Below are positions 11,448-22,510 of a stretch of 57,858 bases of DNA, piece by piece. The stretch lies in NCBI GenBank assembly GCA_014825775.1, contig MVAQ01000132.1, positions 1 through 57,858 of the forward strand, read 5' to 3'. The first letter of the stretch is position 1. Each line of letters opens with the position of its first letter. Position numbers and translations under genes: made by a program. The notes under the pieces were generated by a model. That model was not told where the DNA came from, did no database searches, and saw only the letters and a list, made by a program, of their open reading frames with translations. The stretch comes from Krasilnikovozyma curviuscula (Eukaryota > Basidiomycota > Tremellomycetes > Cystofilobasidiales > Mrakiaceae).

Positions 11448-12268
11448 TTATTCGGTCGGCGACTCGTCCCAGCCGTAGGTACCGCCGTCGTCTTGATCCT
11501 CCTCCAGACCTTCGTCCTCAGCAAGCGACGCACCCAGCTGCTTCGCCACGCCAGAGAGCGGAGCAGCACCATTCTTAGCACCGTTCACATTCTTCTTTCC
11601 AGTACTGCCGTTCCCCAGCTTCTTGCTCTCCGCCTTCTCCTTCTCCTTTTTGGTGTGCCCGCCTTCGATGTCAACCAGGAAGTCGAACATGTCGCCTTCC
11701 TTGATGGCGGCGCTAACATCGCTTCGCTGCAGAGTACGACGCTTGAGCGAGGTGGATATGAGGAAAGCACGTGAAGATAGCTCCCGTATGAGGATGGAGG
11801 AGGCGTGTGATAAAAGTAAAGGTGCTGCGAGGGACCAGCGAGAAATCGTCAGTGATACACAGATAACAGCAAGGGAACAAGAAGGAGTGTTGAAAATATA
11901 CCTTCAGCAGAAATCATCTGTAGGGTTGAATGGAACAATGTGGTCAGGCTGCTGCTGGCTCGGTAGCACCAGATTGCCGGGTCGAAAGAAACAGACCATA
12001 CCTTCACATCTTCATCACTCTTCATGACCTTTTTTATCCTTGCTAGCGGTAGCTCGTGCTCTCTGAATCCTCCAATCTCAGGTGCTCCATCGGTCTCCAT
12101 CTCCGTCATGATGTTTGTCCAGAACTGGGGTAGGAACTCAGATAACGTCTGGTTCGGGTTCACCATTGCTCCAGAGAAGGCTGATCCCGTTGTAGAGCTT
12201 CCAGAGGCACCATTGCTGGGTCCTGATGGTCCTGAAGAAGGTGAGTGGGGTCGTTTTAAGGGTGGCAT
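11448..12268 (-). CDS. HAP5: HAP5 / NF-YC-like CCAAT-binding complex subunit
   Basis: Histone-fold subunit of the heterotrimeric CCAAT-binding factor (Hap2-Hap3-Hap5), a nuclear regulator of respiration and iron genes. After a Pro/Ser/Gly leader comes SEFLPQFWTNIMTEMET, then HELPLARIKKVMKSDEDVK, the NF-YC alpha-1 signature. The next exon is only 16 nt (11917-11902) and supplies MISAE plus one base; it joins to APLLLSHASSILIRELSSRA, then LKRRTLQRSDVSAAIKEGDM and FDFLVDI, giving a complete histone fold. The C-terminus is Lys/Gly-rich then acidic, ending DDGGTYGWDESPTE. The region between alpha-2 and alpha-3 differs from the usual FITELTLRAW consensus. NC2-alpha or POLE3 are alternatives but fit the FW-x-x-I and LPLARIKK blocks less well. 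Confidence 0.82.
11902..11917 (-). other. HAP5: 16-nt micro-exon of HAP5
   Basis: Flanked on the minus strand by a CTACAG acceptor and a GTATAT donor. It encodes MISAE and the first base of the next Ala codon, which are invariant residues of the NF-YC histone fold, so the exon must be real if the gene is functional. Confidence 0.8.
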
Positions 12269-13047
12269 TGTTAGGAACGAAGGGAGAGGAGTTTGCGCAG
12301 CAAGATGCCAATCAGGGTGATAGTCTAGGAAAGAGATTGGAGTACTGGATTACGATGGGTATATAGGTGTGTTGTTAAGAGCAAGAGCAGACCTGGAGAA
12401 AGCATGAGGGGGCGTTTATTTCGTCAGCTCTAGTTTACGAAGGCTCTTTGCACCGATAAAACACGAACCAGACACTGATTTTCAACCCAAGTTGCCGGAT
12501 AATGATAGTGTGAAACAGCAATATGATTCTATTGGTGATCTGAGGCTGATCTTGTTGAGTTGAGATGAAGAGGCCGGACAAGAGTTCGGCTTTTTGAGAG
12601 GCGACGGAATCGATGGTTGTTGACGGACCAGTGAGCCGATTGAACTACAACAAGCTCGATATGTGTGGGTATGTAAATGAAAAGTATGAGGTAGCTCCTT
12701 CTGCACTGATCAGTGAGGTTTCCCGTACAGAGCTGCTGACGGTTGAAATCATTCGAAGAAACCGCGCCGACGAGTTCGTCCGATCGAGCGAACGAGATTT
12801 GTATAACAATGCTTTGCGAAAATTCCCCGGATCTGAACCTTCAGTCAAGAATATCCGAAGTATCTCATCCATCAAACAGCAAGAGACGCCGTTGGAATTC
12901 TCTATTATTTTTTTCTACTTCTGTGACATTTGCATAGGATGGCCCGATGTTCTTCAGCACGACAAGACGTGGTCTGAATTCTTTTCGTGTAGATGGAGCG
13001 CTATATATTTACTTTTGAATGGTTAACCGGCGCAAACAGGTTCCACC
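12269..13047. other. upstream region of HAP5 and 3' flank of the phosphatase gene
   Basis: Both neighbours are on the minus strand, so this holds the HAP5 promoter and the phosphatase 3' flank is at its low end. A 137-codon plus-strand open frame (12613-13026) crosses it; it has no domain, no introns and an odd composition beside its neighbours, so I do not call it a gene. Confidence 0.4.
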
Positions 13048-15025
13048 CTAGTTATACTGAGAGAAGTACTGAGGACCAAGAGTGACTTGGTCCGCGACAG
13101 TCTTGTTCTCGAAAGAGTTCCAAGTGTTGACGGTTGGGGTTGACTTCTGGAGGTCCTTGAGGTCAAGGTTGAAGACACGGCCGCTGTGGAGTATGAAGGA
13201 ACGTGATCAGCATTCGTTTCAGTGCTCAAGGTGAATCACAAACTCACTTTCTGACGGCTGTATTGGCAGTAACGTATCCTCCGTGTCCAGAGTGACCGTT
13301 GAAACTGCGATGTTGGGAAATACCAAGGTCAGGGATTTTAGTGGCCGTCATTGTTCACTGAGAATGATAGGGAGACTCACCAGAGAGGAATGCCAGAAGA
13401 GACGGGAGACCTAGCACACCACGAATCGCCATGGTCGTGGCCAGAGACAACCGCCAAGACGTTGCCTTTACCGCCATTGAGATCAACCAACGCGTTCCAG
13501 AAGGGTAAATCAAGACCGTTGTAGGTGTTGTTGTAAAATCCCTGCGTAGATGGATCGGGGTCGTCGTCGTGCGTTCCGTACTGAGCGATGTTGTCGTTGG
13601 TGATGGCGGGAAGGAGGGCGAGTTCCTGGGAGTGTTGGAGGGGAATGTGGACGAAAACGAGGGAAGGTGGGAGTTTTCCAAACCAAGCGACTTGCATGAG
13701 GAGTTTTTGGAGTCTGATGTAAGCTGGGACGGTCTTTTCGTCGACCTGGATCAAAATAAAACGGTTAGCTGAGATGATACCTCTACCGGCTCTGCAACAC
13801 CTCTTCTGACAACTATCAGCTGTACAACTTCTCTTTAAAATGGAACATTCCATAGGTCCATCCGACTCCGAAAATGAAACTCGACGGGGAAAAAACTCAC
13901 CCAGTAATAATCCGCCTCTTTGGGGACTGGTCCTGGCCCATTTCCGGTACCAGAGACGAAACTACGGGAGTCGAAGAACCACATTATCAAAGCTGGAACC
14001 CAGCTACCGAAGCAAAACGGGGACGGTGTGTTAGAAGTGGCATCTTGACACTCTCGTTTCCAAACAAGTATAGAGTTGACTGACTCAGTAGACTTGGCGT
14101 AGACGGGAACCCAATAGTTTCCACTTCCATATGGCTTTGGACCGGCATCAGATCTGGTGTAAGAAAGTTCTGGGTAGTGCTTCATTTCGTATTCGATTTC
14201 TTCTTGGTGGTTGATGTTGTTGGCGTTGTCGTGCTAACAGCCAACATGTCAGTAATGGAGGGAGGGCTATAAACGAACAAGAGGTTGTTACCTACATTTC
14301 CGTGGGTACAGCTGAATGGCAAGTTTCTTTCAACAGTTGGTTTGAAGACCAAGTCGAGGTAGTTTGTAGCGTTGTCGGCGAAGACATTTTCACCTGTGAG
14401 ACGAGAGAGATCGTTCTTTAGTAGCCCAGGGCTGAGGTGTTGGGGAAGCTCAAACGACCAAGATCAAGGACACTCACCAGTCATCATGTCACCTAGAATA
14501 AAGTTGAAACGATGTCCATCGAGTCAGAAGATAAGCGAGGCCAGCGTGAAAAAATAAAAAGCGCAACTACGCGAGTGGGGAGCTTACCGTTGAAAACAAC
14601 GTAGTTTGGTGTTTCCTGATCCAAGACGGTAGCATGACAGGCTTGAGTAGCAGCATCATTAGCTGGACCCCATGATGCCCAAGATCCATCTCCCTGAAAG
14701 ACCAGGTGATTGATTGAACGGGTTTAGCCCAAGGGAAGAAACAGAAGCAGACGGCTAACGTACATTTCTTTCACCGGTATGCATGTCAGAGAAACTGACA
14801 ACCTTGAAAGAGACGAGGTAAAGTAAACAGAGGATCAACATTGCTTCCTTTGGTCCTACAGTACAGACTTGTTGTGGAAACTACACTAACTTTGAATTTT
14901 CCATTGTTGTCGAACGTCAACTTCCTCTTTCCAAGAAGATTAATCCCAAACAGTTCTCTTCTGAGTGGAAAGGAAGACGCCAAGGAGGCAGAGGCAAGGA
15001 GGAGGAGTGTTACTTGGGAGAGCAT
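13048..15025 (-). CDS. Secreted calcineurin-like metallophosphatase (purple acid phosphatase-like)
   Basis: Predicted secreted dinuclear-metal phosphoesterase. The ATG at 15025 opens a signal peptide (MLSQVTLLLLASASLASSF) followed by a basic RR/KR propeptide-like stretch. Metal-ligand motifs appear in order over several exons: the first block SFSDMHTGE (Asp-x-His), then NYVVFNGDMMTGEN (Gly-Asp), CTHGNHDN (Gly-Asn-His-Asp), LVFVHIPLQHS (the His motif), VVSGHDHGDSWC (Gly-His-x-His) and CFNGHSGHGGY. This set is diagnostic of the metallophos superfamily and resembles the plant PAP28/fungal Dcr2-like secreted group. The C-terminus is short (LGPQYFSQYN). About eight introns. Natural substrate unknown; phosphate scavenging is an inference. 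Confidence 0.85.
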
Positions 15026-15158
15026 GGCGAAACAAAGACGCAGCGGGATAGAAATCCAGACGTGGCGAGAGGAAGGAAGGAAGAAACCGAGTGTGAACGA
15101 CCAGAGAAGCTGAGAAGAAGAAAAAGAATGGGACCAAGAAGACCGAGATTACCCTCTC

Positions 15159-15167
15159 TTTATATAC
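15159..15167 (-). promoter_or_regulatory. TATA-like element of the phosphatase gene
   Basis: The minus strand reads GTATATAAA about 135 bases upstream of the phosphatase ATG, a suitable distance for a core promoter element in a yeast-type promoter. Function is inferred from position. Confidence 0.45.
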
Positions 15168-15922
15168 GCAAGGGCAACATGGCTCGTGCGGCGATATCTC
15201 CAGAATGATGTTTAGATGAGGGATGAGACGAACGTTCCGTGCTAGCGGTGGAAGCGCGTCTGTCACCACACGTTTTTTACAGAGCGCTGAAACAGAAAGC
15301 TGGGAGGGGGTATATGAAGGATGAAGGAAAGCAAGAGGGAAAGAGAGATGTGGGTCGTAGATTCTGACAGTGGTAAGCCGCCTTGATGTCGAGCAGAAGA
15401 TCCCAGCGCGATGGTCGAACGAGGGAGGAAGCAGCTCCGGTTTCTCTTGACGTTCACCGTTTTGCCCCCCAACGTGACTTTGAAGGGAAGGACGTTGAGG
15501 AGTTCATTAAAAAAGAAACACTTTTTTCGAACGGAGGCAACAGAACCGACGCAATGGAACGGCTGCTATCCAAAACATCAGAAGTGGAGTTGACGTTTTC
15601 TCTCCTCGACGCAATCTCATCACTGCAAGAATGAGCGAATTTGGAGAAGCCGCACCAAGAAAACTCAAGGAAAGAGGTACCAGTTGCTCTCAGCATCGTC
15701 CTTGGTTAGTCCGTTGCAAAGAGGCGAAAAGACACGCGAGGCCACTCGGCGAAGCTTCCTTTGCCATCCAGTCTAACGGAACAGATCGCGCACAGACTTG
15801 TCGTTTCCCATAAAACCCGTCCAGCGTCCTTCCTGGTCTCTTCTTTTTCTCATCATCTTCATCATCATCTTCATAAACAAACGGACTACTAACATCTCTC
15901 CCCTCCCCAAACCGTTGAAATA
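15168..15922. other. divergent promoter region, phosphatase / small membrane protein
   Basis: Spacer upstream of two divergent genes. Overlapping short frames on both strands (15383-15696) look like noise. The last 100 bases before 15923 are pyrimidine-rich, as expected for a 5' leader. Confidence 0.4.
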
Positions 15923-16319
15923 ATGTCTCCTCCCCCTGTTGACCCAGCGCAGACCCCTCTGGCTGGAGGAACAATGCAAAAGCTTAACCAAATGCGGGAG
16001 AAACTGAAGAAGAACAAGCTGTGTGAATAGATTTCTCCATCTTCTTCTTTCTCTGTGCTGTTTCTCCGGCTTAGAAGTCATCCTTTTGGTTCCACCTGGG
16101 AATCCAACGCGTCTTTGCTTTCGCCCTTCTTTTTTACTGCTAGTTCTCCCGATCATCGTCTTTGTGGGAACAGTGGAGACAGTCACGCTCTATACAGGAT
16201 ACAGAGGGGTCACCAAGAAGGATGAACCTGCCGAACCCAACGCTTGTCCGTCGCTCTTATCTGCTGAGACAACACGCGGTGCTTACTGCTCTGACTGGTC
16301 GTTTTCTCACTTGCTTTGA
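15923..16319 (+). CDS. small single-pass membrane protein
   Basis: Not recognised. Exon 1 from ATG 15923 codes MSPPPVDPAQTPLAGGTMQK and LNQMREKLKKNK. A GTGTGA donor and a CTAG acceptor (about 16143) join it in frame to LLPIIVFVGTVETVTLYTG and YRGVTKKDEPAEPN. The protein has a basic amphipathic segment directly before one hydrophobic helix, then a charged tail, about 90 residues. That layout suits a small mitochondrial inner-membrane or ER protein, but no family motif is seen. The last residues (through 16319) are less certain because a further intron could change the C-terminus. Confidence 0.5.
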
Positions 16320-16704
16320 CAGCAATGTAAGATTGGAATCAGGATGTTGTAGAAGCGTACCTTGAATCGTTATTTTATCCCCCCTCTCGTTGCATTCATC
16401 CAATTCGAAATCACTAAGCTATTGCAAGTGACAAAAACAACAACTCTGCATCGCTCCTTCTCCAGATGAACACCTTTCTCCAAAGCACATTCCGGGACGA
16501 GTGAGGCTGATTTTGAAAGATGCTAGGCTTCTATTGGTCAAGACGAGGTTTTCCAGTGGATTGCATTTTCCGGCTACTTCGTTTGCCTTGGCTGGATTAC
16601 GAGACGACAACTTTTTTTTGCTCCCATTCCTCGAACTACATTCTGCTTTTCGAATCCTTCCCTCTCTATTTCATTTCTATTTTTCTCTCCTTATTCTCAT
16701 CACC
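16320..16704. other. intergenic region upstream of the thioesterase gene
   Basis: Contains a strongly CT-rich leader in the last 60 bases before the ATG at 16705. Nothing else recognised. Confidence 0.4.
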
Positions 16705-17737
16705 ATGGGTGTCTCCCAGTCCCTCGCAACAATCTCGTCAGCAATCCCCTCTCCAATTAAATACACCGCCCTCGTTCTTCTCCTCCTCAACATTCGCTCC
16801 TTCCCTCTGGTCTGGCACTTCAAGGTCTTCTACCCAGCAATCAGAGGATATATTTTGGGCTACTGGAAAGGAAGCATCAGACACGTCAGAGAACTGCCGT
16901 CGACGGGTGCCAATCCATGGGAGCTCAAGACGAAAAAGACTTTCTGGGCAGCTTTCGATGATATTGATTGGAACGGGCACTTAAGCAACAGTCGCTATGC
17001 CATGCACTTGGACGCACTGAGGATGCAAGCTGTGAGTTGGAACCCCCTGCTTTCGGTATTTAGTTTGTCCCAGCTGACGCATTCTTTCTGTTAACAGTGC
17101 GCGGAGTTCTGGGCTCCGTTCTTCATGGCCGGCGGCTGGGTTGGCTTAGGGAACTCTTCCTACTCGTTCATTACTGAAGTACCGGCATTGGCGATGTGTG
17201 AGATTGAGATGAAGATGGGTGGGATCGACGATAAATGGGTCCATTTGGAAGCGACGTTCTTGACGAAGGGTGGGAAAAAAGGTGGGAAGGGTGTGAGGGA
17301 GGATGGTAAGACTGTCAGATGTGTTGCCATTACGAGCTATGTGAGTCGTTGCTCGTTAGCATCTAGGTCTGCCGTTTGGTGACTGACTCTCACACTCGCA
17401 CTAACTCGACTCGACGCAACCTCCCAACCGCTCCCTTCATCGCTCCCCAACCTAATATTCTTCGCCCTTCTAGTGCTTTAAAGTGGGCCGTCTCACCATC
17501 CCGCCTGCCGTCGTCCTCTCCTGGTGCTGCTTCGGCCGCGCCGCCAACCTGGAGCGTTTCGTCAAATTGTACTCCAAGGGCACACCGAAGGACAAAAAGA
17601 ACTGCCAGGCATGGCTCAAGGAAGGGTGGAAGGACGAGCAGGGCGTATTAGACGAGTTTGAGAGTGAGGGTAAGAAGAGGGGGGAAGGTGCCAAAGCGGG
17701 GATGGAGGGTATGAAGACGTACGGTGGGCATAATTAG
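16705..17737 (+). CDS. THEM6-like hotdog-fold thioesterase
   Basis: Membrane-anchored member of the 4HBT_2/THEM6 group, probably an acyl-CoA or acyl-ester thioesterase. Three exons (16705-17031, 17098-17340, about 17475-17737) give about 278 residues. An N-terminal hydrophobic helix (YTALVLLLLNIRSFPLVW) is followed by AFDDIDWNGHLSNSRYAMHL, the hotdog active-site helix with Asp-x-x-x-Asn-x-H-x-x-N, which is the family hallmark. Further hotdog strands are FWAPFFMAGGWVGLGNSSYS and VRCVAITSY. The C-terminus is a Lys/Gly/Glu-rich tail. It is preceded by a CT-rich leader. Substrate cannot be told from sequence. Confidence 0.8.
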
Positions 17738-18012
17738 ACGATTCGGCTTTGTTTTGTTTAGAGAGAAAATGTAGATGGATCAGATACTCATCCCGTGATT
17801 TAGATTATGTGTCGACGATTTAGAACTTACTTATAGACATCACAGGTTTGCGTTGTTCAATTAACACCTTGCAAAATGATTAGGCATGACTCAAGATGAC
17901 AAACGTTTAAATACATATTACGAGTAGAACAAGAAAACCAAGAACGAGTATGGTCTTACGAAAGAAGAGAGATCAGATAAGTGAACCGTGCACCAGGTAG
18001 ATAGCTAATCCC

Positions 18013-18552
18013 CTATTTGGTGCCGGCAAAAGTAGCACCAAACGGTCTCCACAATCGGCTTATGCTCAAGTACGCCTGTCTCTCCTCCTCGCTCCCTTCC
18101 TGCCATGGCGTCGTTCGCGCCTCCCTTAAGTGGCCGCTCTTGTCCATCCTTATTGTTCGATCATTTCGAGTTCGGTTTTCCCCTGAAGTTCAAGAAGCAG
18201 AAGTTAAAATCAGTCGCTAATCATGAAATGGAAGAGGAAGATTGGTAGAAAAAAAAAGAGCGCGACTGACATGGTTTCGTCTCAACGTCAGGGTCATACT
18301 TGAAGGTCTTGTATGAAGTCCACACTCCGATCGAACAGATGACGGGCACAAGTACCATCAACGGAATACATTCTGGAGCGACTGAGTATGTTCAAAACAA
18401 ATTTTGAAGAGTTAGTCATATGGCAAAACACACAAGAGAACAAAACAAGACCCACAGAACTTGGCCTTGAGTGTTTCCATGTGGAAGAGCTTGGCTTTGG
18501 TTGCTCTTTGAAGAGACTTGGGAGGAGTCATTCGAAGTGGAGCAGTAGTCAT
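18013..18552 (-). CDS. B12D/NDUFA4 (MLRQ)-like small mitochondrial membrane protein
   Basis: Three exons join in frame on the minus strand: MTTAPLRMTPPKSLQRATKA through AKF (donor GTGGGT), FAPECIPLMVLVPVICSIGV to DVETKP, and ENRTRNDRTIRM to FAGTK; about 125 residues. The core APE-x-I-P-L followed by a hydrophobic helix, then W-x-S-Y-K-T-F-x-x-D-P-D-V, is the B12D/NDUFA4 pattern (Pro-Glu-x-x-Pro-Leu, one transmembrane helix, Pro-Asp-Val). In this family NDUFA4 is a cytochrome oxidase/complex I-associated subunit. The basic N-terminus suits mitochondrial import. A TATA-like element lies about 90 bases upstream. Confidence 0.72.
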
Positions 18553-18638
18553 GATTGTTGTGATTATTTGTTGTGTTGCGATGTTTTGTTGTGTATTTGT
18601 TGAGGATGGGATGAGGCCTGACAGATCAAGGGGAAGGC

Positions 18639-18648
18639 TTTATATATT
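18639..18648 (-). promoter_or_regulatory. TATA-like element of the B12D-like gene
   Basis: Minus strand reads ATATATAAAG about 90 bases 5' of the ATG at 18552. Role inferred from position. Confidence 0.4.
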
Positions 18649-18981
18649 CGTTTCGGTAACACGGAAGAAGGAGAAGAAGGATGAAGTTGGTGAGATGCTA
18701 GAATCCAGAGGAAGCGCCAGGCCAGAAGAGAGCGGTGGGGACAGGTTAGGCGCTTTCGCTCCGTCTTCGCGAAGATTCGTGGCCGCGCGGAGTTTCGTGC
18801 GTTGCGGCCTTTGTTTGTTTTTGAAGCAAGAGGAGATGTCCGGACAACCGGAATGTAGAAAGAGATGGATTTGGGATACCATGAAGTATTCCGGTGAGCA
18901 GAGAGAGGATTCTGTAGATACAGACAAGACATTTCAGAACATTCTGTCTAAGTGTAAACATCGAATAACCAAAACAATAAT
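18649..18981. other. spacer between B12D-like gene and asteroid-like gene
   Basis: Both genes are on the minus strand, so this holds the upstream B12D promoter and the 3' flank of the next gene. Only shadow frames seen. Confidence 0.4.
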
Positions 18982-21851
18982 CTAATCATCGTCCAAATCC
19001 ATCAAGGCACCGAAAGCACCGCCATTTCCCGAATCCGGTTGGGCTTTGGTGGTAATGCCAGCTCCATTCATAGCGGCTTCGGCAGCAGCTCTCTTCCTCT
19101 CCTTCTTGAGCTGTGCTCGACTCTTCTCGATACCACCGACAACCTTCCCACCAGGAGAGGTCTTCTCCTTACCCAACATCTCAGTCATCTCTCCAGATAA
19201 AACGAGTGACATGATTGATTCGATCTCTTGTATTTCGTCCGCCGTCTCAGATTCGTCCTCTTCAGAAGAATGATGGAGCGCTCGACCTGAGTAGAAGCGA
19301 CCGTCGTTGAGGGGAACAGAAGTGAGAAGAAGCGCATCTCGAAGGAGGTTGGTGTTGATTGTTGATGTCAAAAGGCAAGATGTAAGATGGATCGTTCGAG
19401 AAGTAACTTCAAGCTTGGACTTCGGGTGGGTTGGCTGAGCTTTAGTATCCACAGTCGTTCCGTCTGCACCATCAGGCCTGATTGTTGTGAGCTTTGATCC
19501 TGCAGTAGGATCCACTTCTGAGGTCTTGAAGATACTGAGGAACTTCTTTTCGCTCCTCAGACCACATTTGATGATCCACCGCAACTCACTCCATCTTATC
19601 CATCGACTTGGGTCCTTGTCTCTGCGATGAAGAGCAGCAACCATCCATCTCAGAGTTGCAATCCATCCTATTCTATTACCCAACACTGCTGGGTTGTTGA
19701 CTGAAGCAAGAGCTGAGATTTCTGGCGTTAGGGAGTTGAGAGTTGTCAAGTAGATCTCTAGCCGCGTGGTTTCAGCAAGTCCAGTGATTGTAGCTGGCAT
19801 AGGTTCGGACAAAAATGAAGATGTGATGAGGGTTGAAAGGGGGACGATGAAACGCCGAATTGGATTCAGACGAGTTGAAGAGCGAAGGTGTTCGGTAATG
19901 AATCGCCGCCGTGGAGCAGATGGTAATGACTCGGTTTCACTACAACAAAAGAAAGATGAAAAAGATTTTAGTGCTTTAGTCCAAAGTCAAAATGAAGGAC
20001 TGCGACTCACAGCGATACAGGTTCCATCCAAGCCGCAGCGTCTTCAGGTTCGTCGTCAGACATCTCCTCACGAACATCAATCAGCTCGTCATCGTCCTCG
20101 TCACCATCTTCACTGTCATCATCTTCTTCATCTTCTTCATTTGTCTCATCCTTCGAAGTGTCCGCGACATTCTCCAGCACCTCTTCCTCTTCCTCTTCCT
20201 CCGTGCCGAACTCGTCCGTCGCAAACTGGCTCAACACACTCCAAGCAACATCCCTCACGTCAGCCCCAATGATATCCATCAATGTTCTCCTGCTGGTATC
20301 TTCATACACTACATTCGCAACCCATCTGTTCTGCTGCACCACACGTGGTATGGTAGGCAGTATGGATCCGCTCTCCAGCCAAGCTGACAACCATAAGTTC
20401 TCCTGCGAGTCTTCAGGTGAATGATGCGTGTAGATGAGTGTTGCAGCAATTACATCAGCCGTGAGGGTGCTGAGTTTCTCTTCTGTGATCTGCGTCGAGT
20501 GTGGGTATAACAAAAGGGACGTGATGGAGTCTTCTATGATGCGGAAGGCCTTTTCGCCAACGATGTCGCCTTCGGTGAAGGAAGAAACTTCAGAGGCAAG
20601 AGTCGAGCTCGAAGGTGTTGGGGTTGACAGTCGTTCTCGTCGTTTTTTCTCAATTCGTTCTTGAGCTCGTGTTCTGGAAAGCTTTGAAGTAGGGTCGCAC
20701 AGGTCTTCGATCACTTGAGAAACGCGGAGGATGCGGTCTTCGGATGACCAGCCCCCGTTCGCTTTAGGAAAGAAGATGTTGTTGATGGAGTTTGGTGAGT
20801 AGTCGTTTCCGCAAAGAGCAGAGAAGAGTGGGAGTAGCGATTCAGAGATCTTGAGGAAGGCGGCGAGCTGAGATGAAGAGGTTGAGGTGAGAGTGAGGGA
20901 GGGCTTTGATTCAAGTGGCGGTGGAAGAATCGGAGGAAGGGACCTTCGGGTTGGAGTCGGGTGGTGGGACGAGGCACCCTCTGCAACTGACGCCGTACCT
21001 GAGCCGCCATTTTGTCGCTTCTTCTTACGTGGAGCAGCTGATTCCCACCCATCAGAGATAACTTCTGACTCAACTACTTGCAGAGCTGGAATACTCCAGC
21101 ACATCTGTTCAATCTCCACGTAACCCTTCCCATCCTTGACCGGATAGATCAGGTAATCCGAGTCATTTCCTAGTATCCAGCCTTTCCTTTCGCTGGCAAC
21201 CTGAGATACCAATCCATCTGCCTCTGTAGCTGAGAAGATAAGTTCGACTGAGGGTGCAAGGAGTTTGAGAGTCGTTATTGTCGTTGCGAAGAGCAGAGGT
21301 GGTAGGATTGGTGGTGTTGAGCTGCTAGAAGAGTTGTTGTAGTAGAATGAAGAGCTGGATGACGATGGTGACAGTGAATGTAGCTGCTGGGTCAAAAGCA
21401 ACGCTGTCAATCGACCAAGTTCGGTCTGCAGTTTTAGCGACGGCGAAGGGCCTGTAGCGAATGTTCCCAGAGTCAGATTGTAGGTCTATTTCAAGCCACT
21501 AAGCACCAGCAAATACATACCATCAAAGACAAAGATGACTTTAAGTCCAACGCTTTGCCATCCCTTGACGAGTGTCGACAGATATTCAGCGTAGAGAACA
21601 TATTCCCCTCCGAACGACGGAGGTAAATAGGTCAGGTAAAGCGAGTATATCAAACTTTATAGAGAGCAACAGAAAGTCAATCAGCAAGGTTGCCTCTTGG
21701 CTAAAAAATGAGCAAAGAATTTGAAGGAGACACACCTCCAAGCGTCGACGACCAGGACTCCAGTGTCAACAGCACCATATTCTAAGGTGGCTGATGTAGA
21801 GAGAGACCTCCTGTGAGTGTTCAAAAACGATGAGAGACCTTTGACACCCAT
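18982..21851 (-). CDS. Asteroid-type XPG/FEN1-like nuclease-domain protein
   Basis: The ATG at 21851 gives MGVKGLSSFL, the start shared by asteroid and XPG/FEN1 proteins, followed by YGAVDTGVLVVDAW and, after an intron, YSLYLTYLPPSFGGEYVLYA, WQSVGLKVIFVFDG, which are the N-terminal nuclease-domain blocks with acidic residues (VVD, VFDG). The rest has the asteroid layout: LLAPSVELIFSATEADGLV, then RKGWILGNDSDYLIY, the internal acidic pair motif, and a long helical C-terminal half. An acidic run of about 40 residues rich in Asp and Glu sits just before the penultimate intron (about 20160-20050). Four exons, about 885 residues. S. pombe and animal homologues are poorly understood; catalytic activity is uncertain. 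Confidence 0.8.
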
Positions 21852-22510
21852 CCGAGAGCTTGAAGCACCAGTAATTTTTTGACGGTCGGTTTCGTCTCGC
21901 AGAGGTGACGTTACCGGAGGAGACACCACCAAAGCATGGAAATTTTTTGTTTACATTTTTCTTCAGCTTACGCTGAGGAGACCAAGTTGTTCGGCTATAA
22001 GAATGTCTGACTAGAGGCGAGTGGAAGCTATCAGGGTCAAAATGGAAGCTGTTCACTAATTGCGACGGAACTTCAACACATTTGACGATCCCTCCCCCAT
22101 CGTTTTTGCACGTCTCCCAAACCGCCCACCTCGAGGAAATGACACTGCGAGCTAAAAGTCTTACTATGTGCATGAGCACCACGTTGCTTCCTCCCGGATG
22201 ACCGTCAGAACCATGGGTCTGTTGCATCCGCGACCGTTTTTGAACCTAAAAGTGCGGGAGAGGAGCGCAACCGCGCGCAGGCAACTCCAGGTTTGCTTCA
22301 ATCCGTTGCGAACACTTTTTATGTGAGTGAATTGAGTAAGAAAATGACGAAAGTAGAGTTAATTAAAAAGTGGTCGCTTTAGTATAAAACAGAGAGGAGC
22401 TGAAGTCGTCAGTTTGTTCCCCTCTCCTTCGTTCCATCATATATCCGCTGAGTCAATAGCCACAACTCATTCACCTACCACCCACCACCAATCAACATAA
22501 CCAAACCACT
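21852..22510. other. divergent promoter region, asteroid-like gene / repeat precursor gene
   Basis: Holds two promoters. The only element I can place is the TATA box at 22383-22389. In-frame sequence upstream of the asteroid ATG has no earlier ATG. Confidence 0.4.
22383..22389 (+). promoter_or_regulatory. TATA box of the repeat precursor gene
   Basis: TATAAAA 122 bases upstream of the ATG at 22511, followed by a CT-rich stretch and an ACAACTC/CCACCACC leader. A clear TATA box suggests strong, regulated expression (inference). Confidence 0.6.

Noticed and set aside
12613..13026. 137-codon open frame on the plus strand
   Set aside because: No domain, no introns in an intron-rich genome, and composition typical of promoter DNA; probably chance.
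21852..21932. N-terminal extension of the asteroid-like protein
   Set aside because: The upstream start would be TTG; MGVKGL at 21851 is the family N-terminus.
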